A DNA stretch of 64,000 nt from Cardiobacterium valvarum (GCF_900460955.1 NZ_UFUW01000001.1:2155001-2219000); one strand, 5' to 3'. Positions 55,268-64,000 are shown, counted from the first letter of the stretch. The notes: generated by a model from the sequence alone, not told the origin. Translations and numbers: made by a program.

Positions 55268-56716
55268 ATGATCAAAGAATCCGTCAAGGCGCATGGCAAA
55301 CACCAGCTTGAAATCAAGCAGAAAGTCCTCTTCGACCGCCACGCCAAAGAAATCCGCTACCGCATCGATACCTGGTTCTTCCTGCCCTCCGCCCTGCAAA
55401 TCAACCCCGATTTCTACAGCACAAGCGACTTCCGCCGCAGCCTGAAAAACTACGTCCGACTGCGCCCGCCGACCGAAAAAATCGCCCACCTCAGCGAAGC
55501 GGGCGGCACGCTTGAGACCCTCGCCGCCTGGCTTGCCGCCCATCGCGATGACCCGGCGCTGACCCTGGACGACTACGAAAACACCCTGAAACGCTACGCG
55601 CTCACCTATAAACGCGCCCTGCGCCTCGCCGTCAAACTCATCGAAAAAAACCCGCAGAAAAAAAACGCCGAAACCGTCAGCGCCACTCTTGCTGCCGTCC
55701 GTGCCGCACTCGCTGCCTACCGCGCCCTGGCTCCACTCGCCGCACCGGCAGAAGCGCGCCTCTCTTCCGCCGCCTTCCATTACTGCGACGAATACATCAC
55801 GCTGATGACCGTGCAGTACCTGCGCCGCCTCGCTGCCCCTGCCGATGTGCCCGCACGCGCCGCTATCCGAACCCTGTGGCGGGAAGAAACCGCCTACTGC
55901 CGCGCCCACTACCCGGCGAGCATGCCGAATGCCACCGGCAAGAACGAAGACGTGCTCTACCGCTGGAGCGCCCTGAAAAAATACATCAACCGCTACCTCT
56001 ACCTCGACGTGCGCCGCAAAAAAGGCAACCCGCTGCTCATGCACACCGTCTATGCGGTGGCGGCGGCGATTGCCATGATCTTCGCCACCTTCGTTGCCTT
56101 CTTCTGGCAGGGCAAATACGGCGCACTCAGCAGCAACCTCTTCATGGCCGTCGTCATCGCCTACATCTTCAAAGACCGCATGAAAGACATTGGCCGCGAA
56201 CAACTGCTGCGCCTCTTCCGCAAATGGATTCCCGACCGGCGTCTCGTCATCTACCGCGACGAAAAAACCATCGTCGGCGACTGCCGCGAAAACTACCGCT
56301 TCGTCGAACACGAACTGCTGCCGCCGGATATCGCCACCCTGCGCGAGCGGGGGCATTGGCTGCAACTGCTGAACGACCAGCGCGACGAAGATATCCTCCT
56401 CTACAAAAAAGACGTGACCTTGCACAACCGCCCGGTACTGTTTGAGCGCACCCAGTATTCCATCGTGGACATCACCCGCTTCAACATCGCCGACTTCCTG
56501 AAACAAATCGACAACCTCTTCGAGCCGCTGCCACTGCCCGAAGACGAAAACGGCGACAGCCGGGGCGAACGCATCTACCACATCTACATGATCCGGCACA
56601 TCGACTATGCGGGGCAGCAAGCAAGCGAGCTGGTGCGCCTGGTAGTGAACGCCGCCGGCATCAAGCGCCTGGAAATGATCCAGCCGCTACAATTCGCTAG
56701 CGACACCGAGAATTGA
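55268..56716 (+). CDS. Membrane protein of the CYTH/DASS cluster, unknown (482 aa)
   Basis: A cytosolic N-terminal half with helices (about 30-240) is followed by two transmembrane helices (about 262-282 and 290-308) and a soluble C-terminal domain. ATG 55268 is used; upstream in-frame sequence overlaps the transporter and has no start support. No family is recognised. Its gap to the transporter contains a C6/G6 hairpin (55230-55250). Confidence 0.72.
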   Translation: MIKESVKAHGKHQLEIKQKVLFDRHAKEIRYRIDTWFFLPSALQINPDFYSTSDFRRSLKNYVRLRPPTEKIAHLSEAGGTLETLAAWLAAHRDDPALTLDDYENTLKRYALTYKRALRLAVKLIEKNPQKKNAETVSATLAAVRAALAAYRALAPLAAPAEARLSSAAFHYCDEYITLMTVQYLRRLAAPADVPARAAIRTLWREETAYCRAHYPASMPNATGKNEDVLYRWSALKKYINRYLYLDVRRKKGNPLLMHTVYAVAAAIAMIFATFVAFFWQGKYGALSSNLFMAVVIAYIFKDRMKDIGREQLLRLFRKWIPDRRLVIYRDEKTIVGDCRENYRFVEHELLPPDIATLRERGHWLQLLNDQRDEDILLYKKDVTLHNRPVLFERTQYSIVDITRFNIADFLKQIDNLFEPLPLPEDENGDSRGERIYHIYMIRHIDYAGQQASELVRLVVNAAGIKRLEMIQPLQFASDTEN

Positions 56717-56733
56717 AGTGACCGGCGACGGGC

Positions 56734-56769
56734 ACAAAAAAACAGGCGACGTATCGCTACGCCGCCTGT
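56734..56769 (-). terminator. Terminator for the 56793-57572 gene
   Basis: ACAGGCG-ACGTA pairs with TACG-CGCCTGT; on the minus strand it is followed by seven T. It lies 24 bp past the stop. Confidence 0.8.
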
Positions 56770-56792
56770 CCCCGGAGAAAGACATTAAATGA

Positions 56793-57572
56793 TTACTTGG
56801 GGCAACGCACCGGCACATAGTCTTCCGGCAAATCGGTGCGGCAACGCCAGTCCACCCCCGCGTTAGGAATCTGATACAGCTCGAAGGTAATGCTGCTGCC
56901 TTGCAGGCCGTTGTAAGCCTTCTGGTTGAAGCTCAGCTTGATGGCATTATCCCCTTCCACGCCAATGTGGTAATACTCGCCATCGTTGCTATAGCTGGAA
57001 GGGAAAACCTTGTTGCTGCGGATGAGCGACATGACCTCATTGCCCGCATTGCTCAAGGCGACATAAGCCTCTTCTGATTGCTGCTTGGCGCGGTAATCGT
57101 CATAAAACGGCTTGCCGGAAAAAAAGGCGATGGCCAAGGCCAGAGCCAGCATGCCGAGGAACAACATCGCGCGTCCGCTGGAGAGCAGGTGATCACGTGC
57201 CGTCAGGCCCTTTTCCCAATCTTCCAGCTCGGCCGCCATCTGGTTATAACGTGCCTTCTGCGCATTGCGCAGCGCTTCTTCGGAGCCGTATTCCCGCCCG
57301 GTCACATCGACAAATGTCTGTTTCTTCGGCTCTGCCTGTGCCTGGATGGCAACGTAATAATCGCCGCGCAGTCCCGCCGTTAGCCCCAGCTGGTCGTCAT
57401 AAGCATTGCGTTTTTGCGGATCACTCAACGTTTCCTCAATCGTGTTGAGGGTTGCGGTGTAACTGCCGGCAGCATCACGCTTGCGTAATGCACTGACGGC
57501 ATTGCGTATTTCCGGTACCCCGGCGGTACTGGGGACACCCAGAATGCGGTAATAATTGTGTGTCGCAGCCAT
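56793..57572 (-). CDS. J-domain-like membrane protein with pilin-like C-terminus
   Basis: The 259-residue product has an N-terminal J-domain-like fold (NYYRILGVPSTAGVPEIRNA, then NTIEETLSDPQKRNAYDDQLG) that lacks the HPD motif (ALRKRDAAG instead). A transmembrane helix follows at about 135-155, then a periplasmic domain starting EEAYVALSNAGNEVMSLIRS and ending WRCRTDLPEDYVPVRCP. The paired cysteines and this ending resemble type IV pilin C-termini. HPD loss means no classical Hsp70 stimulation. Function unknown. Confidence 0.72.
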   Translation of the reverse strand: MAATHNYYRILGVPSTAGVPEIRNAVSALRKRDAAGSYTATLNTIEETLSDPQKRNAYDDQLGLTAGLRGDYYVAIQAQAEPKKQTFVDVTGREYGSEEALRNAQKARYNQMAAELEDWEKGLTARDHLLSSGRAMLFLGMLALALAIAFFSGKPFYDDYRAKQQSEEAYVALSNAGNEVMSLIRSNKVFPSSYSNDGEYYHIGVEGDNAIKLSFNQKAYNGLQGSSITFELYQIPNAGVDWRCRTDLPEDYVPVRCPK

Positions 57573-57721
57573 AAAAACATCCTTAAAAAATTACGGCGAA
57601 AACCCTACTCGAAGCAGGTTGACGCTCCTTGTGGGCCACGGTGAGGCGTGTTAAAGGTTAAATTGTCGTGTAGAAATTGTAATAATCCGACCTGCAAAAA
57701 GCAAAGAAATTTTACCTTTCT

Positions 57722-58468
57722 TTAATCAAAACGCTCGTCAACGGCATCACTTGCGCGCTCGGCATCACGCAGCACGTCCAGCGCAACGCGCCCTTCCACC
57801 TGCGCCCCACAACCATCCGCACTGGCGGACAACGTGCTGCACGACATCACAAAATCAAAGCCTTCCAGCTCGGGCTGATGCTGCGGTTGACCGTAGCAGC
57901 CATACGCCTGCACCCCGGCGGCAGCCAGCGCAGCATTGAATACCTCGGCAAAGCGTGCCCGCCGTGCTTCATTCGCGCCGGCGCGGAAGCCTTCGGCGGG
58001 CAGTAACACCTGCAAATCCGGCGGCAACAGCAGCGCCAGCTTGTCGCCCCGCCCGAAATACCAGAAACGGCGGCTGAGCAGCACATGGCGCCCCACTTCC
58101 ACATCGCGCCCGAAATCGGCCTCGCCATGCCCCGACCATGACGACAACGGGAAGCGGCTCTGCGGCGGCCATATTGCATCGGCGGCATCCAGCACATTGT
58201 GTGGCACGCGGTTACGCCATTCGCTGCGCGTTTTCGCCGCATACTCCGGCCACGACAACACCTCATCGACCACAAATACGAACACCACCCGCACCTGTCC
58301 CGCATCCGCCGTGAGCCCGAGCAGCACATCATCCGGGCGCGCCTGCGCACGCACCTGCGGCTGGGCAAGGGCAAACGACGCCAAATCATCCTTCACAAAC
58401 GGCGCAACGCCACCATCAAAAAACACCGGAAAACTGAACAAGCGGGCTGTTTCAGAAAAAGCGAACAT
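57722..58468 (-). CDS. Hypothetical protein (248 aa)
   Basis: ATG 58468 has GAGGTG 5 bases upstream. The product includes LFSFPVFFDGGVAPFVKDDL at the start, a DEVLSWPEYAAKTR segment, and a FDFVMSCSTLSAS segment near the end. The composition is alpha/beta. No family is recognised. It diverges from the SUKH gene. Confidence 0.65.
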   Translation of the reverse strand: MFAFSETARLFSFPVFFDGGVAPFVKDDLASFALAQPQVRAQARPDDVLLGLTADAGQVRVVFVFVVDEVLSWPEYAAKTRSEWRNRVPHNVLDAADAIWPPQSRFPLSSWSGHGEADFGRDVEVGRHVLLSRRFWYFGRGDKLALLLPPDLQVLLPAEGFRAGANEARRARFAEVFNAALAAAGVQAYGCYGQPQHQPELEGFDFVMSCSTLSASADGCGAQVEGRVALDVLRDAERASDAVDERFD

Positions 58469-58563
58469 AAACACCTCAACAAAAGAAAACAGGCCGCATT
58501 CTACGCGCCGCCTGGGCAAAAAGCCCGTACAATGCCGGGCAAATCACAGCCAAAAACACCAAC

Positions 58564-60291
58564 ATGGACACCGCCGAAAGCCTGCGCCACTACCTCGAAA
58601 CCTTTGCCGCCCGCGGCCTCAGCAGTGCGCTCAATCCGGGCGCGACCGAAGCCGACCTGAAAAACTTCGAAAGCGAACACGGCATCCGCCTGCCGGAGAG
58701 CCTCGCCGGTATCTACCGCGCCTTCAACGGCCAGATCCACGAACTCATCCCGCCGGGCGAACCGCGCTGGCTTGGCCTGGAAGAAATCTACGGCAAACAG
58801 CAAGAATGGCGCGAATTCTGCGAAACCTACTACGGCAAACACTGGCCGAACGTCCGCCTGCCGCATATCGACGCCGAAGGGCTGGCCAAAAATACCCTCT
58901 ACAACCCCTTCTGGCTGCCCTTCATGGCCGACAACGAAGGCTTCTACTGCGTCGATTTCGATCCTGAAGCGGGCGGCAGCAGCGGACAAATCATCTACAC
59001 CAAAATCAACGCCGACCCCGCCACCAGCGACATCATCCATCTCGACGACAGCTTCGCGCTGTGGTTCGACAGCCACGCGCACGCCCTCGGCGCCAGCCAC
59101 CACACTGTCGGCCTGGGCACCCTCATCGACGAATACCTCACCTACCAGCGACTCAACCCGGCGCTCACGCTGAACCCGCCCGCCAGCCCGAACGACATCC
59201 GCATCACCGAACACATCAACGGCATCCGCTTCCCCGACAACCTCAAAACCATCTGGCACGCCTACAACGGCTACAAACATCCCACCGCCGACAACGGCGA
59301 ATACTGGATCGGCCACGACGCCATCACCGCCACGCAGGCCGCCTGGCGCGACAAACTCGCCGCCCGTCTCGGCAGCGATCCCGCCACCACCGAACGCCCC
59401 GATGCCGGAGAAAGCAGCCAGACCCAGCCCTACTACTACCACCCCATGTGGCTGCCCATCTACCAAATGGGCGACATCATCATCGCGCTCGACTACGCGC
59501 CGACCGAAGACGGCAACACGGGACAACCACTCGTCATCTACAGCGGCGAAGACTACGAAATCCTCACCGACTACGACAGCTTCGACGAATGGCTCTACAC
59601 CTTCCTCAGCTACACCCTCTACCCCGAAGAAAACGACGACCCGCCATCGCTTGCTGCCGCAAACCACAGCTACCGCAGCGAAATCCGCGCGCACCTTGAG
59701 CACCACATCGGCCCCATCGCCGCCACCTTCAAGCGGGAAGAAAGCGACAGCAGCATCGACCTGCTCTGGCTGCCGCCCGGCGACGAGCACCCCTACCACG
59801 CCCTGATCACCAGCGGACTCTCCGACCGGCCAATGGATGTCCCGGACGGCCCGCGCCGCGCCCAGCGCGAGCGCGCCGAACTGATGATCATGCTGCCGCC
59901 CGACTGGCAACTCAGCTCGAAGAACCTGCACAGCGAACAGGGCTACTGGCCGATTGTCTGGCTGTCGATGCTGGCGGACTACGCCCAGGGCCGGGACAAC
60001 TGGATTGCCATCGGCAACCTTTTCCCGAACGGCAACCCGATGACACCGATCGCCGATACCCCATTCAGCGGCGTAACCATCCTGCCGGCTCTGCTCAGCC
60101 ACTCGCACGAATTCGGCACCTACCGCAGCAAAGACGGCAACCGCATCAACATCTACTGCCTGATGCCGCTCTACGCCGGCGAAATCGAACTGCTCAACCG
60201 CGAAGGACTGGAAGCCCTGCTCGCCCGCTTCGATGCGCACCACATCAGCGGCGAAATCGCCGACCCGACGCGCCCGGACAGCAGCCGCTGA
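58564..60291 (+). CDS. SUKH-SUKH-SUFU immunity-like protein
   Basis: The 575-residue product has two SMI1/KNR4-type (SUKH) domains (about 25-190 and 195-370; SLAGIYRAFNGQIHELIPPG and NLKTIWHAYNGYKHP motifs) and a C-terminal SUFU (suppressor of fused) domain (about 380-550; SDRPMDVPDGPRRAQRERAE). Both superfamilies are common immunity proteins of polymorphic toxin systems, often fused as poly-immunity proteins. No cognate toxin is nearby. A ribosome-binding site is weak. Confidence 0.84.
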   Translation: MDTAESLRHYLETFAARGLSSALNPGATEADLKNFESEHGIRLPESLAGIYRAFNGQIHELIPPGEPRWLGLEEIYGKQQEWREFCETYYGKHWPNVRLPHIDAEGLAKNTLYNPFWLPFMADNEGFYCVDFDPEAGGSSGQIIYTKINADPATSDIIHLDDSFALWFDSHAHALGASHHTVGLGTLIDEYLTYQRLNPALTLNPPASPNDIRITEHINGIRFPDNLKTIWHAYNGYKHPTADNGEYWIGHDAITATQAAWRDKLAARLGSDPATTERPDAGESSQTQPYYYHPMWLPIYQMGDIIIALDYAPTEDGNTGQPLVIYSGEDYEILTDYDSFDEWLYTFLSYTLYPEENDDPPSLAAANHSYRSEIRAHLEHHIGPIAATFKREESDSSIDLLWLPPGDEHPYHALITSGLSDRPMDVPDGPRRAQRERAELMIMLPPDWQLSSKNLHSEQGYWPIVWLSMLADYAQGRDNWIAIGNLFPNGNPMTPIADTPFSGVTILPALLSHSHEFGTYRSKDGNRINIYCLMPLYAGEIELLNREGLEALLARFDAHHISGEIADPTRPDSSR

Positions 60292-60310
60292 CTCAAACCT
60301 GCCATTAAAG

Positions 60311-60336
60311 AAACCGCCCCGGAGGGCGGTTTTTTG
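60311..60336 (+). terminator. Terminator between SUKH gene and MarR gene
   Basis: ACCGCCC-CGGA-GGGCGGT with TTTTTT after; it serves the SUKH gene and, on the other strand, with AAAG..., could weakly serve the MarR gene. Confidence 0.85.
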
Positions 60337-60339
60337 TAT

Positions 60340-60792
60340 TCAGTCTTCTTTTGCCTCACTGCCCGCCAATTCGGCGGCAAAGGCGCTCTGAAATTGCGCC
60401 GCACCACGCAGCAGTTGCTGACCCAGTTCGAGGCCAAGGGTGGCAAAGGCTTTTTCTTCGGCACGATGCAGCGGTTCGACGAAGGGGCGGGCGTAGTCAC
60501 GACCGGCGTCGGTCAGGCGCAGCAGTTTGCGGCGGCGATTGTCGTTGTCCTGTTCAATGTGCAGCAGGCCACGATCCATCAGGTCGTTGCTTTGCGTGGA
60601 GATGGTCTGTTTGGCAATACCCCACAGGGTGCAGATGTCGCTTTGTGTGCAGGTTTCTTCCGGGTAGAGCGAGTAGAGAATGGAGAAGGTGGTGGGGTTG
60701 ATGCCCTGCTCTTTCGCCCAGCGGTCGTAGAGGCTGAAGATGTTGGTGAGGATGCTGCCCAGTTGGAGGAGGCTGTCGGCTTCTTGGTTCAT
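60340..60792 (-). CDS. MarR-family transcriptional regulator
   Basis: The 150-residue product has the winged-helix MarR fold: DIYSLYDRWAKEQGINPTTF-like N-terminus, recognition segment CTQSDICTLWGIAKQTIST and a wing with DNDNRRRKLLRLTDAGRDY. It diverges from the MipA-like gene; the two 14-bp direct repeats (60926, 60942) are candidate binding sites. Confidence 0.9.
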   Translation of the reverse strand: MNQEADSLLQLGSILTNIFSLYDRWAKEQGINPTTFSILYSLYPEETCTQSDICTLWGIAKQTISTQSNDLMDRGLLHIEQDNDNRRRKLLRLTDAGRDYARPFVEPLHRAEEKAFATLGLELGQQLLRGAAQFQSAFAAELAGSEAKED

Positions 60793-60925
60793 GGCGGGTT
60801 CCGGTGGAGGGGGCGGGATGGGTCATTGCAAACCGGGCTGAGACCAGGCGGCGAGCCGAAGGCTGTATGTATCAGCGCTGTTTGCGGCGAGCCATATTGT
60901 AGCAGCGGCTTTACTGTCCTTATTG

Positions 60926-60968
60926 TTAACCGTCCCGTTGATTAACCGTCCTGTTCAGGACTATACTG
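60926..60968 (+). promoter_or_regulatory. Direct repeats TTAACCGTCC(C/T)GTT and -10 box
   Basis: TTAACCGTCCCGTT at 60926-60939 and TTAACCGTCCTGTT at 60942-60955 (16-bp period) precede TATACT (60963-60968). The spacing suits a MarR-type or two-component operator overlapping the -35 region of the MipA-like gene. Confidence 0.55.
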
Positions 60969-60997
60969 CACTTCCTGTTTTTTTATGAGGATTTGTC

Positions 60998-61765
60998 ATG
61001 TCGCGTCTTTTTCATCCCGGACTGTTGCTGTTATCCGCTGTCGCTCTGGCAGCGGCGGCTGAGGAAACGCCGTCCACGGAGGTGGCCGTCGGTGTCGCCG
61101 GGGGGTATAGCAAGGGGCTGTACCGCAGTTATGACGGCAACTGGTCGGCGCTGCCGCTGGTGCAGGTGGAATCGCCGTATTTTTATGTGCGCGGGCTGTC
61201 TGCCGGCGCGCGGGTGTTTTCGTCCGATGATCAGGCGCATGAGTTGCTGGTGGGTTCGACCTGGCAGCTGGGGCAGGCGTTCAAGCCGAGCCGTGCCGAT
61301 GACAGGCAGTTGCAGCAGCTTGACCGCCGCCGCGATATTGTGACGGCTGACCTCGCTTATAACTTTTATTCGCCCTACGGCAATGTGGAGACGCAGTGGT
61401 CGGCGGATATATCCGGGCGCAGCAAGGGGCAGCTGGCGTCCATTCAGTACAGTTATTTTTGGCAGCCTGACGAGGCGCTGACGGTAACGCCCGCTATTGG
61501 CGTGAAGTATGCGGACAAGCGCTACAACCGTTATTACTACGGCATTACTGCCAAGGAAGCCGCGCGTAGTGGTCTGCCGGCGTATGCACCTGGTGCGACG
61601 TTGCAACCGTATCTGGATGTGGCCGCCGAGTATCGTTTTTCCAGGCATTTCAGCGCGTTTGCCTCAGCACGGCTGGAAACGCTGGGAGCGGATGTCAAGC
61701 GCAGCCCGATGGTGGACGAGCGTTTTCATTTTCAGGGGGCTGCCGGGTTGTTGTACCGGTTTTGA
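60998..61765 (+). CDS. MipA/OmpV-family outer-membrane protein
   Basis: The 255-residue product has a signal peptide (LFHPGLLLLSAVALAAAAEE) and then a beta-barrel-like sequence with the MipA/OmpV pattern (GGYSKGLYRSYDGNW, YNFYSPYGNVETQWSADI, and a C-terminal aromatic in GLLYRF). The family links to scaffold roles in murein synthesis or to osmoregulation. AAGGAT-like site and -10 support the start. Confidence 0.83.
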   Translation: MSRLFHPGLLLLSAVALAAAAEETPSTEVAVGVAGGYSKGLYRSYDGNWSALPLVQVESPYFYVRGLSAGARVFSSDDQAHELLVGSTWQLGQAFKPSRADDRQLQQLDRRRDIVTADLAYNFYSPYGNVETQWSADISGRSKGQLASIQYSYFWQPDEALTVTPAIGVKYADKRYNRYYYGITAKEAARSGLPAYAPGATLQPYLDVAAEYRFSRHFSAFASARLETLGADVKRSPMVDERFHFQGAAGLLYRF

Positions 61766-61793
61766 GTGTTGGGTGTAAGGCCGCTGCAAGCCC

Positions 61794-61850
61794 GTGTTTA
61801 TCCCGCTTGGCAGCTTCCCCGCAAACCCGGCGTTTATCCCGCTTGGCGGG
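61794..61850 (-). repeat. Host repeat copies, reverse orientation (two units)
   Basis: GTGTTTATCCCGCTTGGCAG and GCGTTTATCCCGCTTGGCGG, reverse complements of the 25-bp unit core, 37 bp apart. Confidence 0.8.
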
Positions 61851-61884
61851 CGTTTTCATCATTTTTAACCACCAAGGAATCGTC

Positions 61885-63006
61885 ATGTTTCTTCCCCGTC
61901 TGCTTCTCACCGCCCTGTTCCCACTGCTGCTTTCCGCCTGTAACCGTCCGGCTCAGGAAAGCGAAACGCTGCCGCCGCTCCGGGTGACGGTGCTGCACGC
62001 TGCTCCGGCGGATTGGCTGACGACGCTGCGGCTGCCGGGGACGCTGGTGGCGCGCGAAGAAGTGCCGGTCAGCACCGCCTTGCAGGGGCAGCGCATCCTC
62101 AGCGTCACTGTGGATGTGGGCGATCGGGTGCAGGCGGGGCAGGTGTTGGCGCGGCTGGAACACGTGAATGTGCAGGCACAGGTGCAGCAGGTGGAAGCGC
62201 AGATTGCCCGCGCCAAGGCACAGTTGCAGGCGCAGGAGGCAACGGCGAAAGAAGCGGCGACGACCTTGCAGCGTTATAAACAGCTGGCCAGGGCCGGGGC
62301 GGTGAGCAGGCAGACGCTTGATCAGCAGCAGGCGGCGATGCAGTCCGCCCGCGCGCAGGTACAGGCGGCGAAGGCCGAGATTACCCAGTTGCAGGCGCAG
62401 TTGAAGGACAGCCGCAACCAGCGCGGCAAAGCGGAAGTCATCGCACCGGTGGCCGGGGTGGTGGCACGGCGCAATGCCGAAGCGGGGGCCCTGACCGGCG
62501 CGGATGCGCTGTTTGCCATCATCAAGGACGACGCCGTCGAACTTGCCGCCGAGGTGAATGCCACGGATTTGGCGCGGCTGCGGCCGGGACAGACGGCGCT
62601 GGTGCATTTGTCCGGCCAGGATACGGCGCTGCCCGGCACCGTGCGGCGACTGGATCCCGGCGTTGATGCGGCGACGCGGCTGGGCAAAGTGCGTATCAGC
62701 GTCCGCGCCTCTGCACCGCTGCACAGCGGCGGCTATGGCGAAGCGCTGCTGGAACTGCCAGCCTACCAGGCAGCACTAACACTGCCGGAAACGGCGGTGG
62801 CCTACGACCACGCGGGAGCTGCCTCCGTGTGGCTGGTGGATGATGACGGACAAGTATCGCGCCGCCCAGTAGAAACTGGCCGCAAACAGCAGGGGCGGGT
62901 GGAAATCCGCACCGGACTGACTGCCGCCGAGCGCGTCATCCAGCGCGCCGGGGCATTTGTCAGCGAGGGCGACCGCGTCAGCCCGGTACCGGCCGGAGAC
63001 GCGTGA
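61885..63006 (+). CDS. RND efflux periplasmic adaptor (membrane fusion protein)
   Basis: The 373-residue product begins with a lipoprotein signal (LLLSACNRP, Cys about residue 19). It has the biotinyl-lipoyl-like beta domain (RILSVTVDVGDRVQAGQVL), a coiled coil of Ala/Gln/Lys helices (QVQQVEAQIARAKAQLQAQE and beyond) and a beta barrel. It partners the RND pump that starts 1 base after its stop. AAGGAAT precedes ATG 61885; upstream in-frame sequence includes the repeats and is not coding. Confidence 0.93.
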   Translation: MFLPRLLLTALFPLLLSACNRPAQESETLPPLRVTVLHAAPADWLTTLRLPGTLVAREEVPVSTALQGQRILSVTVDVGDRVQAGQVLARLEHVNVQAQVQQVEAQIARAKAQLQAQEATAKEAATTLQRYKQLARAGAVSRQTLDQQQAAMQSARAQVQAAKAEITQLQAQLKDSRNQRGKAEVIAPVAGVVARRNAEAGALTGADALFAIIKDDAVELAAEVNATDLARLRPGQTALVHLSGQDTALPGTVRRLDPGVDAATRLGKVRISVRASAPLHSGGYGEALLELPAYQAALTLPETAVAYDHAGAASVWLVDDDGQVSRRPVETGRKQQGRVEIRTGLTAAERVIQRAGAFVSEGDRVSPVPAGDA

Positions 63007-63007
63007 A

Positions 63008-64000
63008 ATGCAGCTATCATCCTGGGCCATCCGTCGCCCCATCCCGACCATCGTCCTCTTCCTGCTCCTGTCCGTGCTGGGCGCGGTGTCCTTCCAGCGC
63101 CTGCCGGTCAATGCCAATCCGAACGTCAGCTTCCCCATCATCAACATCAGCATCAGCCGCAGCGGCGCCGCGCCGGACGAACTGGAAAACGCCGTCACCC
63201 GCCGCGTGGAAAGCGCCGTGGTAGGCATGGCGGGCGTGCGCCACATCACCTCGGAAATCAGCGACAGCCTCTCCACCACCACCGTAGAATTCCAACTGCA
63301 CGTCGATACCGACCGCGCCATGAACGACGTGCGCAACGCCATTGCACAAATCCGCGCCGACCTGCCCGCCGGCATCGACGAACCGCTCATCGAGCGGGTG
63401 GACGTCGAAGGCGGCGCGCTTGCCTACTACGCCCTCGAATCGCCGGACATGGACACGGCGGCACTGTCGTGGTTCATCGATGACACCGTCAGCCGCCGCC
63501 TGCTGGCCGTCTCCGGCGTGCAGCAAGTCACGCGCAGCGGCGGCAGCAAGCGGGAAATCACCGTCACCCTGCGCCCCGAACGCCTCGAATCCCTGGGCAT
63601 CAGCGCCGCGCAAATCAACAGCCAACTGGTGCAGACCAACGTCGATATCCCCGCCGGACGCCTCACCACCGACGACAGCGAACGCAGCCTGCGCGTACCG
63701 GGCAGCGCCGCCGATATCACCGCCCTCGCCGCTACCCCCATCGCCCTCAATGACGGCCGCCGCGTGCCCCTGGGCGAACTCGCCGACATCCGCGACGGCC
63801 ACGGCGAAATCCGCAGCCGCGCCCGCCTGAACGGGCGGGAAGTCGTCGGCTTCAGCGTTTACCGCAGCAAAGGCACCAGCGACACCGCCGTCGCCAGCGG
63901 CGTCGAACAAACCGTGGCCGCCCTGCAAGCCGAAAACCCGCACATCCGCATCCGCCAAGTACACAGCAGCGTGGACGCCACCCGCGAAAACTACCACACC
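63008..64000 (+). CDS. RND efflux pump inner-membrane transporter (5' part, cut by window edge)
   Basis: The frame is open to the window end (331 codons). It begins SSWAIRRPIPTIVLFLLLSV, with the first transmembrane helix, then the PN1/PN2 porter domains (NVSFPIINISISRSGAAPDE and EVNISVTR-like segments such as GVQQVTRSGGSKREITVTL). The match is to the multidrug/HAE-type RND family. It overlaps the adaptor by coupling (TGAAATG). Confidence 0.93.
   Translation, partial: MQLSSWAIRRPIPTIVLFLLLSVLGAVSFQRLPVNANPNVSFPIINISISRSGAAPDELENAVTRRVESAVVGMAGVRHITSEISDSLSTTTVEFQLHVDTDRAMNDVRNAIAQIRADLPAGIDEPLIERVDVEGGALAYYALESPDMDTAALSWFIDDTVSRRLLAVSGVQQVTRSGGSKREITVTLRPERLESLGISAAQINSQLVQTNVDIPAGRLTTDDSERSLRVPGSAADITALAATPIALNDGRRVPLGELADIRDGHGEIRSRARLNGREVVGFSVYRSKGTSDTAVASGVEQTVAALQAENPHIRIRQVHSSVDATRENYHT

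Noticed and set aside
58501..60243. Long minus-strand frame opposite the SUKH gene, and 55238-56620 opposite the membrane protein
   Set aside because: Antisense shadows; the plus-strand proteins have recognisable domains or membrane helices.

Overview
The window reads as a gammaproteobacterial chromosome (gene content and the intergenic repeats suggest a Cardiobacteriaceae-like oral commensal; this is a guess from memory) carrying one integrative and conjugative element (ICE) of about 35 kb.

Core chromosome, left (1-1620): the start of bamD (minus, cut by the window edge) diverges from rluD. An array of a 25-bp host repeat follows.

ICE (about 1.62-36.93 kb): a P4-type tyrosine integrase lies at the left end. 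Next comes a leftward accessory operon (a DUF927 ATPase and five small unknown genes) driven by a strong promoter with a structured leader, then a HigBA-like toxin-antitoxin pair, and ssb, a small gene and an AlpA-like regulator. A control region follows with an S24-type repressor diverging from a Cro-like gene. The rightward transfer operon runs virB1 to virB9, an ArdC/zincin/Toprim primase-like gene, virB10, virB11, virD4 and an LPD7-domain gene. Downstream sit a MuF-C/BECR-fold nuclease-like gene and a VbhA-like/Fic antitoxin-toxin pair. The MuF-C and Fic proteins share a homologous C-terminal domain of about 75 residues, and both end in a basic tail with IER that also ends the relaxase, so they look like cargo of the element's own type IV secretion system (T4SS). 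The mobilisation module is convergent: relaxase and mobC (minus), a presumed oriT, a degenerate 20-21-bp repeat array, then stbA/stbB/stbC-like genes. The right end carries a nested 13-bp minisatellite of about 1.55 kb and AT-rich DNA with short repeats.

Core chromosome, right (37.0-64 kb): a thioesterase, sucCD, prlC, a secreted peptidoglycan-binding protein, tgt-yajC-secD-secF, a DUF4145/Sel1 protein, parC, a DinJ-YafQ remnant whose toxin is frameshifted, a CYTH/unknown/DASS-transporter/membrane-protein cluster, a J-domain-like membrane protein, a SUKH-SUKH-SUFU immunity-like protein, a MarR regulator diverging from a MipA-like outer-membrane protein, and the start of an RND efflux operon (adaptor plus the N-terminal third of the pump).

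In the ICE, the repressor/Cro pair appears to control two divergent regions through matching operator pairs (AAAG-N5-CTTT). The T4SS, relaxosome and stb genes would then carry out transfer, with the ArdC/primase protein protecting or priming incoming DNA and the Fic and MuF-C proteins as candidate translocated effectors.
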